DNA of 64,000 nt from Cotesia glomerata (GCF_020080835.1 NC_058160.1:13827506-13891505), one strand, 5' to 3'; numbered from the stretch's first letter, positions 1 through 13,045 are shown. Translations and numbers: made by a program. Notes: generated by a model not told the origin, from the sequence alone.

Positions 1-69
1 TCCATTTCATACTTACCATAATACTGATTATCGTCGTTGTCAAATTGAAGCATAGGATTATTTGCATTA

Positions 70-165
70 TTGACATTTACATCAACATTTGCATTGTCGA
101 CATTTACATCGACATTTGCATTGTCGACATTTGCATTGTCGACATTTACATCGACATCCACGTCT
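70..165 (-). repeat. Coding minisatellite (Asn-Val-Asp repeat)
   Basis: Alternating 9-bp modules of the type ACATTTGCATTGTCG and ACATTTACATCG form a short tandem array. On the minus strand it lies in an open exon (181-17) bounded by a good acceptor and a GTAAGT donor, and encodes a run of Asn-Val-Asp and Asn-Ala units. It falls where the sister gene encodes an Asp/Glu-rich linker. Confidence 0.75.
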
Positions 166-2060
166 TGGACATTGTTGTCAACTGTAATAATCAATAAACA
201 ATAAGCAAAAGTAAATTATATCAAACTAATAGAAGATTTGAATGGGACGTTTAAAATAAATATTAAAGATTAATAATTGACAAAAATTATATACACACTT
301 GCTTCATCAATAACCTCGAAATGTATTGGTAGTAAATCTCCATCCAATGTGAGGTCATCTCCTCTGTCTGTAAAAAGAAAATAAATGTATATTTATAAAT
401 TAATCTAATATTATGAAACTATTGAAATTTTGTATACATTGTCGCCTTGATATCGCAGCTGCAATGTCCGCTTGGATGTCAATGCGGTTAACAACAGCTT
501 CCATAAATTCGCGCATCGTATATCTATAAACAGAATTAACATTTCGCGGCTTTATAAAACTTAACGAATTAAAAATTTTCAAAATTGAAGTTTTGAAAGA
601 AAAATAATCTTAGAGAACTTTAAAAGTTTTGGATTAATTACATACATTTTATTACCTGTTGCTTCTCAACCGTTCCTGGATATTTAATAAATAAAAATCA
701 ACATATCTTTGAGATCGATTTCCTTCTCTGCCCAAATCCATCCCGGCGTTCAACTGTCCCCAAGTTACTTCGCTGCTCGCTATGACATGTTGCAGGCGTG
801 CTGTAATAATTAGCTAATTCAATAACATTTCATAAATTATTAATATTCACAATTAATTATTATTTTCTTGATACTAATTTGGCGAGAAACGCAAAGCTAT
901 TATACTCCAACAAAGAAATTTTACAATAATAATTAATCGCATATGTACTTTTTTACAAGATCTAACAAAAAAAAATTATTTTAATGATTTCATCTCCTCA
1001 GCTAAATGTTATTATGTTATATTATACTAAAATCTAATATAGAAGCAATAATTTCAACTATAAGTATGATTTTTTTAATTGATCTATTTTGAACGTACAA
1101 TTTAAAAATAATTAATTGTTTTACTAATATACTTGAATACTTACATATAAATGTATAAAATGATGGATGTACACCTCCAAGTTCTGCTAATAAGTGCCTA
1201 TTGCAAGCTTCAGCTATATTATTAGTACGCCAAGGAGAACGAGCTACAGATATTATGTCAGCTTTCGGCAACCAATATCTTTGCAGATATCTTCGAAAAA
1301 TGAAAAAGTTGTCGTTGACTTGTTCCAGAGGAGCAGTTTCGTCAGCAATTATTTGTATACCCTCAGCAATTCTTCCAGCTGGTATCAATGGTAGAGTCTG
1401 AGTCAAAAGCAAAATGTTATAATTTGGCTCATCTGATCTTGGTAAGCCAAGTGTATTCCATTTTCTCAATACAGCCTACAAAATATAAGTTATTATAATT
1501 AAATGAATAATATCACAATTTGTGAAATTGTCTTCATCATAAATCAAAAAGTGATGGATTAAATATAAACTTACCCTGGCAAAATGAAACCAGCAACCAC
1601 GCCTCTGAACCCAAGGCATTGTCGAGTGAATTGCAGAGAGTAAACCTGCTTCAAAATCCGTCACTATTGCTGCCAAATTGTTACGAATATTCGGTACTCT
1701 GTTTAATATCCAGCTAAAAATCGCTGAGTATAACTCTGATGACTTATGGCTGCAGAGTACGAACAAAGCAGGAATACCCTATTTATTGATAAAAAAAATG
1801 ATTTCTAATGATGGAAAGTATATAACAAAAGCATGTCATAAACAAATAATGACTTACAACGTCCATGCGTCTTATGTGGAAGATTAATAACTGTGATCCT
1901 CTTGGATGTTCAGGTACACTCTGAAAGACATAAATTTGTAAAATTTTAAAAAACCGTTAATAATATTACTATTAAAGTTTTCAGTATCTGTAATATCAAA
2001 GAGGATACAACTGAACTGCCGTGAATATTGAGTTTACTATCTTTAATTATATTCGAAATA

Positions 2061-2519
2061 TATCGCGTTCCAGGTGCCATAAGGGCGTGTACCGGCAAAA
2101 GGTCTCGGTGAAAAGCCACAAGGGCGTATAAAAAAAATTTTTTTTTGGGAACCAACTTATTTTTACCTGAAGCGTCGAGAAATACAAAAAAAAATTTTTC
2201 TTCGAACTATAAATTTTTTTGGACTTGGAAAAAAAAAATTAAATTTAAAAAAAAAATTTTAATTTAAAGAAAAATTTTTTTTTGTATTTCTCGACGTTTC
2301 GGGTAAAAATAAGCTGATTCCCAAAAAAAAATTTTTTTTTGGGAATCAATGTATTTTTGCATGAAACGTGCAGAAATGCAAAAAAAAAATTTTTTTCAAG
2401 TTAAAAATTTTTTTGGACTTAGAAAAAAAAATAGAATTTTCATTATACGCCCTTATGGTTCCCGGGTGCCATAAGGACGTATAAATTTTATACGCCTTTA
2501 CGGCATCTGTAACGCGATA
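2061..2519. mobile_element. Palindromic MITE in an intron of the minus-strand gene
   Basis: The ends match in inverted orientation over about 27 bp: TATCGCGTT then a GGTGCCATAAGGGCGT-like segment on the left, and its complement ending AACGCGATA on the right. A second internal copy of the terminal motif lies near 2445-2485. The interior is a long A/T homopolymer-rich palindrome with GTATTTCTCGACG-type arms. It has no coding capacity, and the target duplication is unclear. Confidence 0.7.
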
Positions 2520-2978
2520 GAAGTTTCAATAGAGAGAACTCAGAGAGAGTTTGTACTTTTACCTTGAAAGTTGCATCGAGATGCAATTCTGTGCTGTTAC
2601 TAAGCCTTTGTATCATTTCGTCTTACCCGAAAATGTAGCCAATTGATAAATCCGTGCCTTCAACATGCCCTTTATATGTTGAATCGATTGGTGCATAATT
2701 TTGCAATAATTCTCTTAAATCTTCAAAATCATCCGGGAGTGCAGGTCGAAAAAGTCGGCGTTGACGATGGATATGTTGCCGTGCCGATTGCGGACGAATA
2801 AAATTTGCTGCAGCTGGAATTCTATAACAATTTTTTTAATAAAAAATGAAATTTTTAAAAATAATATGAAAGTGAAAATAACAGACACTCAACACACTTA
2901 TTTATTTGTTTATCAACTTAATTACCGAACAAAATTTTTTTTAGTCTTGTAAAATGCGCCCATTGTATTATATAATTT

Positions 2979-3098
2979 CCCTGAATAAAAAAAAAGTATT
3001 GAGACAAAGAAAAAAGTATTGGAAAGTATTGGATTGACTAGAAAACCAATACTTTTCAATGCTTTCTTCTTTGTCTCAATACTTTTTTTTAATCAGGG
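2979..3098. mobile_element. 120-bp near-perfect palindrome (miniature fold-back element)
   Basis: It starts CCCTGAATAAAAAAAAAGTA and ends with the complement (TACTTTTTTTTAATCAGGG), with arms of about 50 bp around AGTATTGAGACAAAG and a central loop near ATTGACTAGAAA. It lies in the first intron of the minus-strand gene and has no ORF. Confidence 0.75.
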
Positions 3099-3190
3099 TT
3101 TTATCTTTTAAAAAATATTCGAAAAATAACTAGACATATGTGAACATCAGTTAATTATTAAGTAGTATGCATTGATAAGAAATAATATTA

Positions 3191-3204
3191 TGATTATTAT
3201 TATG

Positions 3205-3265
<61 letters not shown>
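3191..3265. repeat. (ATT)n microsatellite
   Basis: Uninterrupted ATT triplets follow a few ATG/ATT variants. The tract lies in an intron of the minus-strand gene. Confidence 0.95.
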
Positions 3266-3266
<1 letters not shown>

Positions 3267-3669
3267 GTTTTATTTGTTAAATTAATCCTATAATTATTGA
3301 AAGTCTCAAAATTTCAGACAACGACAAATTAATAAAATTTAATTTATTTACGTACCTTCGAAATACTTGATTTACAATGTTATTCGGCAAATCATCATTT
3401 TCTAATGCCCGTTGTTGCAACTGTTGAATTGCTGGTCTTACAATATGCGATGTAGGGCGGCGATGATCGTGTCCACCATGCAGTTCCATGTGCCTAGTCT
3501 GAGGATTTCGCCACAGAACAGCGAGACAGTGGTAATGACTCGACCGAGAAGCACAAACGAACCGTTCGTTATCTCCAGGAAAACGAGGATACCGTCGATC
3601 TTGATGATATTGGAAGCCCCGATAAGTAAAGATAGTTGTTCCCCGACGTTGACCTTGAATCTCTTCCAT

Positions 3670-4597
3670 AGCTTAGCACACTAAATGTTATTTTAATTAA
3701 AAAAAAAAAAAAATAATTATTGTTGTTCATCTTTGGACTTGATCATTCAAAATAATCAATAATAAAAAAAAAAAAAAATTGTAGGAACAAAAAACTTTAA
3801 TTTTATTAAAAGCTTTTTTTTACACCCGATTTGAAACTTCGAATTTATTAAATGTTTCAATAAATCAATGAAGAAAAAAAATTCCAACAGTAATATCTGA
3901 TAAATAAAATATAAGTACTTAAAATAAAAAAAATCATCAGATACTTACTTAATCATTCAATTATTACTTTTAACACTTGCCAGGCGCACTTATTGCATAC
4001 GGCACCTTCACGTACTTATATCCAAATGAGTCGCGTGCCTACTGTGAAGCTACACATTCGTCTATTATTTTAAATAAGTGCTTCGTTTGTGTGCGTAAAC
4101 GCGTCAAAAAGTTGACAGTCAATTTTTAGGAAGCACCGAATGGGAAATCTCCCAGTGCCACTGATAATAATAATAATAATTTATCGGAAGCGCTAGTATT
4201 GGAACATACACACTTGACACTAGCTTTTATATAGTGTATTGTAGAATACGGTCATTTCGTGTATTCAGCCGATGTTCAAGTGACTATCAGTAACTAATCG
4301 CAGTTAGACAATTTTTTTCGTGTAAAATTTCGCACGTGACTCTAACGCCACCCTCTCTTAAAAACGACACCAATGATCCAGTGTGCGTGAGCTCGATGCT
4401 GGAAGGTGACGCCATTTTCATTGACTCGAGTTAAAATTGTTGACAAAAGGTTAGTAATTATTTAATTTTTAAATGTAAATTAAAATAACTCATGTCATAA
4501 ATATATTTTTTGTAAGAGTAAATTTTTAATTTTTATTAACAATTTATATTTATATATTTTAAATAAAAATTACAAAATTTTTTTCATTAGATAAGTA
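3670..4597. promoter_or_regulatory. Shared upstream region of two divergent MULE-type genes
   Basis: About 0.93 kb separates the ATG codons of the two head-to-head genes. It holds A/T tracts, a less AT-rich core (4000-4440), a TTTATATAG sequence near 4227 and an arthropod-initiator-like CTATCAGT near 4285. A donor-like AAAAGGTTAGTAA near 4446 and an acceptor TTTTCATTAG just before the plus-strand ATG suggest a 5'UTR intron. Promoter function is inferred from position and these weak signals only. Confidence 0.4.
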
Positions 4598-7500
4598 ATG
4601 GAAGTAAATGAAAGACAACAGGCACGGCAGAGAAGAAGAAGAGGTGACAATGGTGACCGGAACACGCGGTAAAAATTAATTTAATTAAAATTTATTACCA
4701 AATAGCCATATTTAAAAAATATAAAACTTTAGAAATTGAAGTGGTCAAAAAATTTAAGTTCATGTGTTATCTTTAACCCAACACTTAACCTTTCTTTTTA
4801 TAAAATTATTTTACGAATAATATAACAATAACAAGAAAAAATATTTGAAAATCTTACATGTTTTGAATAAAGATCAAGATTTATAAATAAAATTTTGATA
4901 AAAATTTGTAATTAGTTTGGCAAAAAATTACAATAAATCTATATTTTATATATGTATAATAAATATAAAGTAATTTTTTCGTACAAATTATTCTAAATAT
5001 AATTAACAAAATTATAGTAATATTTTCTTTAAAATTTAATTTTTTAAATCAATTTCAATTTGTAACAAAAAATAGAATAACACTAATTTCAGTAATACTT
5101 GTTATTAAATTTAATTTTCTAAATAAAATCTAGTCTTTACGAATCCAATAATGTTACTTCGTTTTTTGTATTTTTTTTTTTTTTATAATTTTTCAGACGA
5201 AGAAACCGACGTCGAAATTTTTTTAAAAAAGTTAAGAGGAGAATGAAAATACCGAAAACTTTTTTAGAAATTGGTGTAATTTTTGAGAAGGTAAAAGGTA
5301 TTAAAAATTTTTATTTAGGACGTACTTTCGGATCAGATGGATCAATTGCTGATGTTTTCACTAGCCAAGTATTGCTGAATCGAATTGAAAATGCCAGTGA
5401 ATTATTTATTGAATCAACAGTTCAGGTAATCATAGGAATTTTAATGAAATAATATAAATAAGACGAAAGTCTTTGTTATATGTTTATGATTGGAAAAATA
5501 TAAATTCTTTTTTTTGTTTACAGGGTGTTCTTAAACGTCCAAAAGCATCTCACGTCCTAAAAATACTTTTGAGACATGGAGAACAGGTAAAATTATTTTA
5601 TCAATCTATATCTTTACATTAAAATTGTTTTCTTTTTAAACTTTATTTAATTTTTTTTTTTAACAGGCAGTTCCAGCATTTATTGTTCTCTGCAGCAGTA
5701 ACTCTACAGTACTATTGAAAAGTATTTTGAATTTCATGCTCAACCATTCACCAGGAATTAAAAACAATTTAAAAACTGTTTTTGCTGATTTTAATGATTT
5801 AACAATTTCTGCAATAAATGAAATCATGCCGTGGGTATCTAAAAAAACTTGTTGGTTCAACTTTACCCGGGTAAGAATTAATATATATTCTTATTGCTCA
5901 ATAATTTATGTTATTTCCTATATTATATGTGTCTAATACATTTTTATAGCAATGAACAATCTTCCAACGACTTAATTATTTTATTTTTTTTATTAATTTT
6001 AATTTCTCTATTATTTTTTAGAATTTATATATTTGACTTATAATTTTCATGCAATTAATTGTGGGTTCTTAATGGAGCGTTTTCGAATTTTTAAATATTA
6101 CAGTTCTTTCATAATTTCAGTCAATAATAGTTCATATCTCTTACATGCTCTGGTAAAAAATTCTGAATTTTTTAAATTCTTATTTCAAGAATTTCAAATT
6201 TTTTCTTTCTGATTTAATGTTCATTTTTATAATTTAACTCCTTTATTATCAATAAAAATAGATGCATTTAAATATTTTATTCTGTTTATTAGCTTTGGTA
6301 TTAACTGGTGAATATTTGTAGTTTTTTTAACTAGTCTATATAATTGAAAAAAGTTTAATTTAACCTAAATTATAATTTATTTGTTTCTATTAATAGGCAA
6401 TCACCCAAAAATGGAAATCATTAAATCTTCCAAAGCGCAATGAAAATCTCCACGTTCTACTCAGACTAATTTATATACTACCAACAGTCGCCGTTGACAA
6501 TTATGATGAAGCAGTATTGCATATTATGAACGAACTGAAAAAAGTTGAATCAAGTAACTCAAATTTCAAACATTTTATGTCTTACTTAATGGATGTTTGG
6601 TTTCCATACCCGCAAAAAGTATTAGTATGGGATATATCGTGGGATCGACATTGGATTGTTGAAATTTTTAATAAGAATTTATCAAGACTTTTAAATAACT
6701 CCCACAATCAGACTCTTAAGCGATTTATTGGTAAATTTATCTATCAATATGTTTAGTAAAATCTTTCTATATTATAAAGTGTAATATAAATTTATATTAA
6801 AAAATTGTCAATTTCAGTAAATGTTCCGGTAATTCTAAAAGAAAGTATGAAAACTTTGAGTCTTCCTGAAAATTCTGATCTCAATCATCAATCTCAAATG
6901 TCAAATGGAATTCCAAAAAACGTGTTAGATTTTACTAAAAAATTGCATCATACAGCTCACACTGAAGGGTAAGTTAACAAAATTAATTACCATTAAATTA
7001 TAACTTTTTTTCATTTTTTTAATTAATAATTTTGTAAAATAAATAAATAAAATAAGATGATAACAGTTTTAAATAATAACCCCATTTTATAAATGTTATA
7101 TATTTAATAAATTAATATTTCTATAAATGTTTGCAATATATTATATGCAAACTATAGTTTCAAATCAAATAATCTTTTAAAATGAAGATTTCTACAGAGT
7201 CAAAAATTACAATTTATTCAATTAATCATTCAAATAGGTACTTGACTTTATAAAACTTTTTGTTTTATTTTTTTTTTGACTATGTTTTTTTCTTATTGCT
7301 AATGTTTATTGTTATTATACAGATTACCAATAAAATATTTTTTTGACGAGATGGTCAAAAATGTAATAATTCAAGATAGTATCGAAATTGCAAGTTCAAG
7401 GCGACAATGTAAGTACTATAAATTATTCTATAAAATCCTTAGAATTTGTTAATTAATTGAAGTGTCCCAGGTCAAAGTGATAATGTTGGTGGACATAATC

Positions 7501-8371
7501 AAATATCAAATAATCCTGAAAGCAATATCGTACCAGAACAAACCGAAACATCTATTAGTCATCCAAGAAGTGAATCAACCATCCCTCTTCAAGCAGGTAA
7601 AACTCATTATTATAAACAAAGGGATATTAATATTAAAAATAACTATTATTGATAAAAATAACGATCGTTTTGTATTATTGAATGATCTAATCAGTAATAA
7701 TTACGGATTTATTATATTGATATATTTATTATAATTCAAATTTTTTTGATTTGGTTACAATTACTTTTATCTCTTTAGATTTTATCACAATTTGCCCTAA
7801 TAATATATTTCACATAACTGATTTAAATTTTTAGCTACGATTGATAATAACAATATGGAGGAGGAGCGTTCAAATATTATTATTATTGATGATAATTCAG
7901 AAACTGAAGAACCGGGACCAAGAATTGATAGTACTATAGATGACGAGATAATTATTATTTCAGACGATGAAACGGATATTAACAATGATAATGAGCAGAT
8001 AAGTAGTGTCGCTGAAAATCCTAATCGTAGGTTTATTAATTAATATTAAAATTAAATTAAGAAAAAAAAAATTAAAATTAATAATTAATATTTTTATAGC
8101 TGATATATCACTATCAATGGATGAATTTCCAGTATCGATCAGGGAAAAATTAAATACAATGGTTTTCGACGACGTGAAAGTGACGATGGATTCAAAATTT
8201 TGCGGTTGTTGCCTATTATATCAGCCTCGAACTATTTTTCGGCCTTGTAGGCACAGATCCCTGTGTTTGCGGTGCAAAAAAGGATATGAATTGCTCAGTG
8301 CTCAAGAGAATAATGAATTGAAATGTCTTATTTGTAATCGCCCATCGACATCTATAATGATATTGTACTAA
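4598..8371 (+). CDS. MULE-related transposase-like protein with C-terminal RING finger, 10 exons
   Basis: Coding exons are 4598-4668, 5197-5425, 5524-5586, 5667-5870, 6397-6730, 6818-6968, 7323-7408, 7471-7596, 7835-8026 and 8100-8371. Every intron is GT-AG, phases match, and the total is 1728 nt (575 codons plus stop). The N-terminus is very Arg/Lys rich, possibly nuclear or nucleic-acid binding. Exons 3-5 match the MULE core of the minus-strand gene (FADFNDLTISAIN, then CWFNF), although the family's usual CWFHF histidine is Asn here. A Glu/Asp/Ile linker follows. The last exon has a RING-HC pattern C-x2-C-x11-C-x-H-x3-C-x2-C...C-x2-C, suggesting E3 ubiquitin ligase activity. No FLYWCH finger is present. 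The intact spliced frame allows a domesticated gene, but a recent autonomous transposon is not excluded. Confidence 0.72.
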
Positions 8372-9175
8372 GTACCGACATTTGCTTTTTGTGGACGCTT
8401 ATGTCTGTGTCACATTTAATTTTTAGTTTCTTGTTTGTCTTTTTATTTTTTTCTTAAAAGCTAAAAGATTTTATATTTTATCTAAATATTACTAGTTCTA
8501 ATAACTTCATGTTTATGCTAATATATAAGTTGAAAATTTTTATATCCTTAAACTTTTAAATGAAAATAAAACTTTTGTACTTACCTAATAAAATAATAAA
8601 AAATTTTATAATTTTTTACTGAATAAAAAAATACTGTAATTTAGAGTTTCCTTACAAAATTATTCTAATAATTGACAATAAGTAATTTTCTATTATAAAA
8701 TAACTGATTTTAACTAATCCTTTCAAAAAATTCTGTACGAAAATTTATTCTTTTCCTTTAATAACTTTTGATTTATTGTTTCTTAAAATTTGCGGCCTGA
8801 AATATAACAATAAAATTTTATTTACTAGTCATAATTATTCAAATTAATTGTTCACAATAATTAAAATTATAAATAATAATTTGAAAATACTTTTATCAAA
8901 AACAAAAAATTTATCGAATGATAGGGACATTAAATTAAATTATTATTGTATCTCAACCATATTTTGTAATTAATATTAAATTTTTGCGCCTATTTCCTTA
9001 TATATAAATCAATTATAGTAATTTTTTGTTGTTTCTTTTGTGGGCTATTTATGTTTTATATTTAAGTTGAGCACTGCTGTTATAATTTAAAAAAGCTATT
9101 TTAACGACATCTTTTATTTTTTTTTTTAACTTTTTTGAAAGTCTGATCTAGATTTCTACTTTATCAATTAACCAT
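8372..9175. other. 3' flank of the MULE-RING gene, AT-rich, no gene seen
   Basis: An AATAAA hexamer at 8565-8570, about 195 bp after the stop codon, is a likely polyadenylation signal for the plus-strand gene. The rest is AT-rich sequence with no supportable ORF or RNA. Confidence 0.5.
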
Positions 9176-9530
9176 AAATTTGTGAGTAGAGATGAACGTG
9201 AGTACAGTTGTAAATGATTACAAATATAAGTGAATACATTTTTTGTGAATAGAGATGTAACTGAGTTAAGAATTCAGTGAATAGACTTGAAAATGAATAC
9301 AATTGTAACTGAGCAAAGTTGTAATTGACTACTCTCGAATTTGAGTAAGGTTGTAACTGATTAAAGTTCTACCTGAAAGCAAGTAATATTGAGTAAAGTT
9401 GAATCAGAGTAAAGATTTGATTGAATAAAGTTGTAACTGAATGAAAATGAATTTGAATCAAAATGTATCTGAGTACAGATGTCGTTGATGGCTGTGAGTA
9501 GAGATTTTATGAGTAGACCTGTAACACAGC
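9176..9530. repeat. Degenerate tandem repeat, ~16-18 bp unit
   Basis: Many diverged copies of a GAGTAAAGTTGTAACT-like unit follow each other (GAGTAGAGATGAACGT, GAGTACAGTTGTAAAT, GAATAGAGATGTAACT and so on). Spacing is irregular and the array stops abruptly near 9530. Confidence 0.7.
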
Positions 9531-10000
9531 CGGCTGATTTCCCAATACATCTTAAATATCGCTGCTAACGAATAAAGCGGTTATTTCTATTAATTCAAAA
9601 TATCATAAAAATGCAACCATATATTGTTAATGAACGTACATTTAAATATAATAAAATACAAAATAATTATAATTAATAATCGATAATATATAATATCATT
9701 AATTAATTATAATTAAAATAATAATACCAGCAATAAATTTATAATATATCACTAATAAAAATAAAATATTTTATTACTACATTAATGAAAAAAAAACTTT
9801 CAATAACTAATAAAAATTTTTAATACTATTATTATAGATAAAACTGAAGTTAGCAGATAGATAAGAGTAAATAAAAATAAAAACTGTCAATTAAAAGTCA
9901 AGTATCATCATCAAAAATTATTTCTATTTACTAATACTATAATAATTTTTTAAAATTACTGTTACGTAAATAACTTGAGATAAATATTTTCGTAAACAAA

Positions 10001-10573
10001 ATGGTGAAATTTGATTTTACAAAAAGTGAACAATTAAGATTATTCGCTAATGGAGATCGCTCTACGTAAGTTGTACATAAGTTGTAGATTTTATAAAAAT
10101 TAAGGTTGTATTTAGCTTCATATCACAGCTTTCAAAAAATTCTACTATATTTACCTCGATAAGCTAAATTTTTTTTTAGTACTTAACTTATAAATAATTA
10201 TATAACATCATCATTTCTCCCCAGTTTCATTGGTTTTGTGACAAGAATAATAGGAATTCAATGGGTAGAATATGAATATTGATTCATTTTTTTAATATCA
10301 GAAGGAGTACAAATAAGATATGTAATGTGTTTGAGTACTTTCTATCAAGATATTATAAATAATATACATTTACATCAACTAATTATAATCAAGAAATCAA
10401 TTGCAAGAATTGGAGTATTCGATGAATTCACTAATAACCCTTTAATTTGTGAATTTCGTTTTGAAATTAATAGAAGATCATTTATAAAATTGATTCCTGT
10501 TACTTTGAAAAATAATGATTTTAGATTATTACCAAATTTAAAATTCGAGATAGATTCTGAAGATGATGAATGA
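10001..10573 (+). pseudogene. RPA-like OB-fold gene remnant
   Basis: A short first exon (10001-10065, donor GTAAGT) is followed, after a CCCCAG acceptor near 10223, by a frame reading TFIGFVTRIIGIQWVEYEY. This meets a TGA near 10280 and resumes as an open frame from about 10300 to 10573 ending in an Asp/Glu tail. The layout (short acidic exon, then [AS]-hydrophobic-GFV/GYV) parallels the gene at 18543-19824. The beta-strand-like hydrophobic pattern suggests an RPA/ssDNA-binding OB fold. It lies beside, and convergent with, the Helitron ORF; some Helitrons carry RPA genes, so it may be Helitron cargo. Assignment is tentative. Confidence 0.4.
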
Positions 10574-10918
10574 TCAAGATAATATTATGACAAGCTATTA
10601 TATATGTATCTGATTATTGAATTGATAAATATATATATATTTTTTTTTATTGCATAGATATTCATAAAACACAAATTTACACAAAAAAATTAATAAATTT
10701 TTATTAATATAACTTAAAATCAATTATACTATTTATTTTTGCATAATTTTCAAATATTTTGGTGTACTCATAATTTTTTTTTCTTAAATTTATTTTATGA
10801 AAAAGAAATCTACTTCCATTTTGGCTGCCGAATGGTTTTTTTTATTCGTGCATGCAAACAGTCTTCTCCAATTTAATAGTTTTACTTCAAAACTAAGCTA
10901 TAATAAAATAATTGTAGC

Positions 10919-13045
10919 TCAAATCATATGATTTTTTAATGTTATTAACATATGTAAGTGCGGTTGTCCTCGTTTTTGAAATTCAATTACCCAATTATAT
11001 GCTAGAACTTCACCAAAAAGTTGTTCTTTTACAATAGTTTTAACCAGGGCATCTTTTTTTATATCAAACACACGCGCAGTCAAATCTGGTCTGTCTGAAG
11101 CACTTTGTCCAGGTAATAAATTTTCTGTAATTTCACGCCACTTAGGATTACATGTCATAGTAATAAATAAATCTGGCTTACCAAACTTACGAACCATAGA
11201 CATAGCATCTTGGTAATGCTGTTACATATTTCTTGGAGAACCGTGAAAAATAGATGGTAAAATTACAATTTTGCCTATATTTAAATCTGTGTTGTTCACA
11301 CAAGTTTGAAGATGATCTAATAAGCCTTGATAAGATTCGGCACGTAATTTTTTTTTATTAAATTTATGAAAATTCAATCTATCTTTTTCTATTTTAACAC
11401 AACTATCAACTATCCATTGCTGTGTTAATCGTCGGCCCATTAAAAAAACATTAAAATCATCTCGAATTGCTAATTTATATTTATAATAATCTGCACGAGT
11501 TACCCTTCGATTGGTTTTAAATACATATGGTATAAACTGATGCCATCCTTGATTACCGAATGGGTAAAATAAAGGATAAACCCAAGGTTCAGTATTATGA
11601 TCCATTGTAGACAGACGTGTGAAAGTTTTTGTCATTTTATTTTGAACCGTAACGTAAGATTCTGGAATATCGCCGTCTGCTGAAGTAGAAAAAACTGCAG
11701 CCACTTCATTCACTCTTTGAAAATTGTATCGTCTAGGATCCATACCGGGTTTTAAAGTAAAAATTAAGTTCAATTCAGGCTCAACAATAGCTCCATTTAT
11801 ATCAGTTCTTGACTCATCATGCAAAACGTCTTTCATCATTTGATAAGACTTTGCAAAATCATTATGCTCACGTAACATTGTATCTATATCTCGTAAAAGA
11901 TTTGAATCACAATCTATATTTCTTTTAGAATGAAAAGCCATAGCTTCTGACGAATCTAAGATAAATAATTGACCATAACTTGGGCTTTCATTAGATAATA
12001 TATATAATGAAGTATTCATCTGATAGTATATTTGCTCTTGAATTTTGAAGCAGTACAGCCCTCGACGTTGGGAAGACAAATCGGTCAGATTAGCGTTAAA
12101 TGAAGCAAAAGAAAATGAACTATTAAAATAACGAATGCGCTCGAAAAAATTTTGAGATTTGTCATGAGACCCTTCAAATAAAGATTTTAATAATGGTGGA
12201 AATTCTGGATGAGTTTGTAATAATACCTCGCCATGACGGCAACAATTGTTGAACGAATTAATTTTATTAGCTACTTTTTCACTAATAAAATGTTTCGCAT
12301 GACAATGTTGACAAATTACATTCATCTCACCTATATAATTTTCGGGAATGGTATCAATATTACGAATATCATTTGCATTCGATTGGTTTAAATTACTATT
12401 TGTATTATATTGTCTATTGTTGAGAATTTCGTTATTAGATGATTCGCCGGCTGTTCTGTTGTGATTAAGCTCAGAGTAATGATTTGTACTATAATTATGC
12501 TCAGAATAGTTATTTTGCATCTGATGTGTTCCTAACGGCAATGCATGCGATGTCGACGGTATATTATTAGAACCAGTCATTGTATTTTCGAAATCGCGAT
12601 AATCGTTCACGTTTTCGAAATTCGATGATTAATTTATAATCGTTCCGCTATAATTATGATCAAATAAATGACTATTAATTCGTGTTGCTATTGTTTCTGA
12701 TAATTCAACACATTCGTTATTTACATGATCATAATTCAAAAATTGATTAAACTCAAGATCCAATATACCAGATGATGTCGAGGGTACATTAGTGACATCA
12801 TTCATGACAATATCAGGAGAATCAATAAGTTCAATTGTTTCCAAATTAGTGCCTATTACTATATTTGGAGCATTATGGGAGCATGAAGCCATAGATCCAA
12901 TAGGATTGGTATCTTTATTAGTAATGAATTTAATTGATTTTCGTTTTGAGTGATAGTTTCTTTGATATTCCTTTCTTTTCTGCAGACGAGCTTTTTTTAT
13001 TTCTTCTTCTTCAGCTGGTGTCCGTTGTGCTTTTCTTCGACCCAT
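10919..13045 (-). pseudogene. Helitron Rep/helicase protein, N-terminal part, broken
   Basis: Three segments share one reading frame and are separated only by stop codons at 12629-12631 and 11222-11224. The first (from 13045) is a basic N-terminus, MGRRKAQRTPAEEEE and onward. The second carries the Helitron helicase-like N-terminal domain: a CQHCHAKH zinc-like motif, a CC pair, and FERIRYFNSSFSFASF matching the family's R-YN-AF-F-S pattern. The third (11203-10919) is the start of the HUH replication initiator with GQPHLHMLI, the histidine-hydrophobic-histidine metal motif. The catalytic tyrosines and the SF1 helicase are missing downstream, so the element is 3'-truncated as well as nonsense-mutated. 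Confidence 0.85.

Larger units (their letters stand above)
17..3669 (-). pseudogene. FLYWCH-like / MULE transposase gene, partial, broken
   Basis: This is a multi-exon gene related to Mutator-like (MULE) transposases. The first exon (3669-3356) encodes a FLYWCH-like zinc finger with a C...C...HDH pattern. Exon 2 is 2821-2563, exon 3 is 1920-1858, exon 4 is 1778-1575 (a DFEAGLLSAI segment then CWFHF, typical of the MULE core), and exon 5 is 1475-1145. Further exons lie near 800-660, 535-430, 370-303 and 181-17, and the gene continues left of the window. All junctions I checked are GT-AG and phases agree. Exons 3 and 4 have exactly the lengths (63 and 204 bp) of the matching exons of the plus-strand gene at 4598-8371. 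An in-frame TAA at 2623-2625 breaks exon 2, and a 459 bp MITE lies in the next intron. Decayed transposon gene or degenerating host paralogue; I cannot tell which. Confidence 0.65.

Noticed and set aside
10325..10573. Independent 82-aa gene
   Set aside because: Better explained as the 3' part of the OB-fold remnant starting at 10001.
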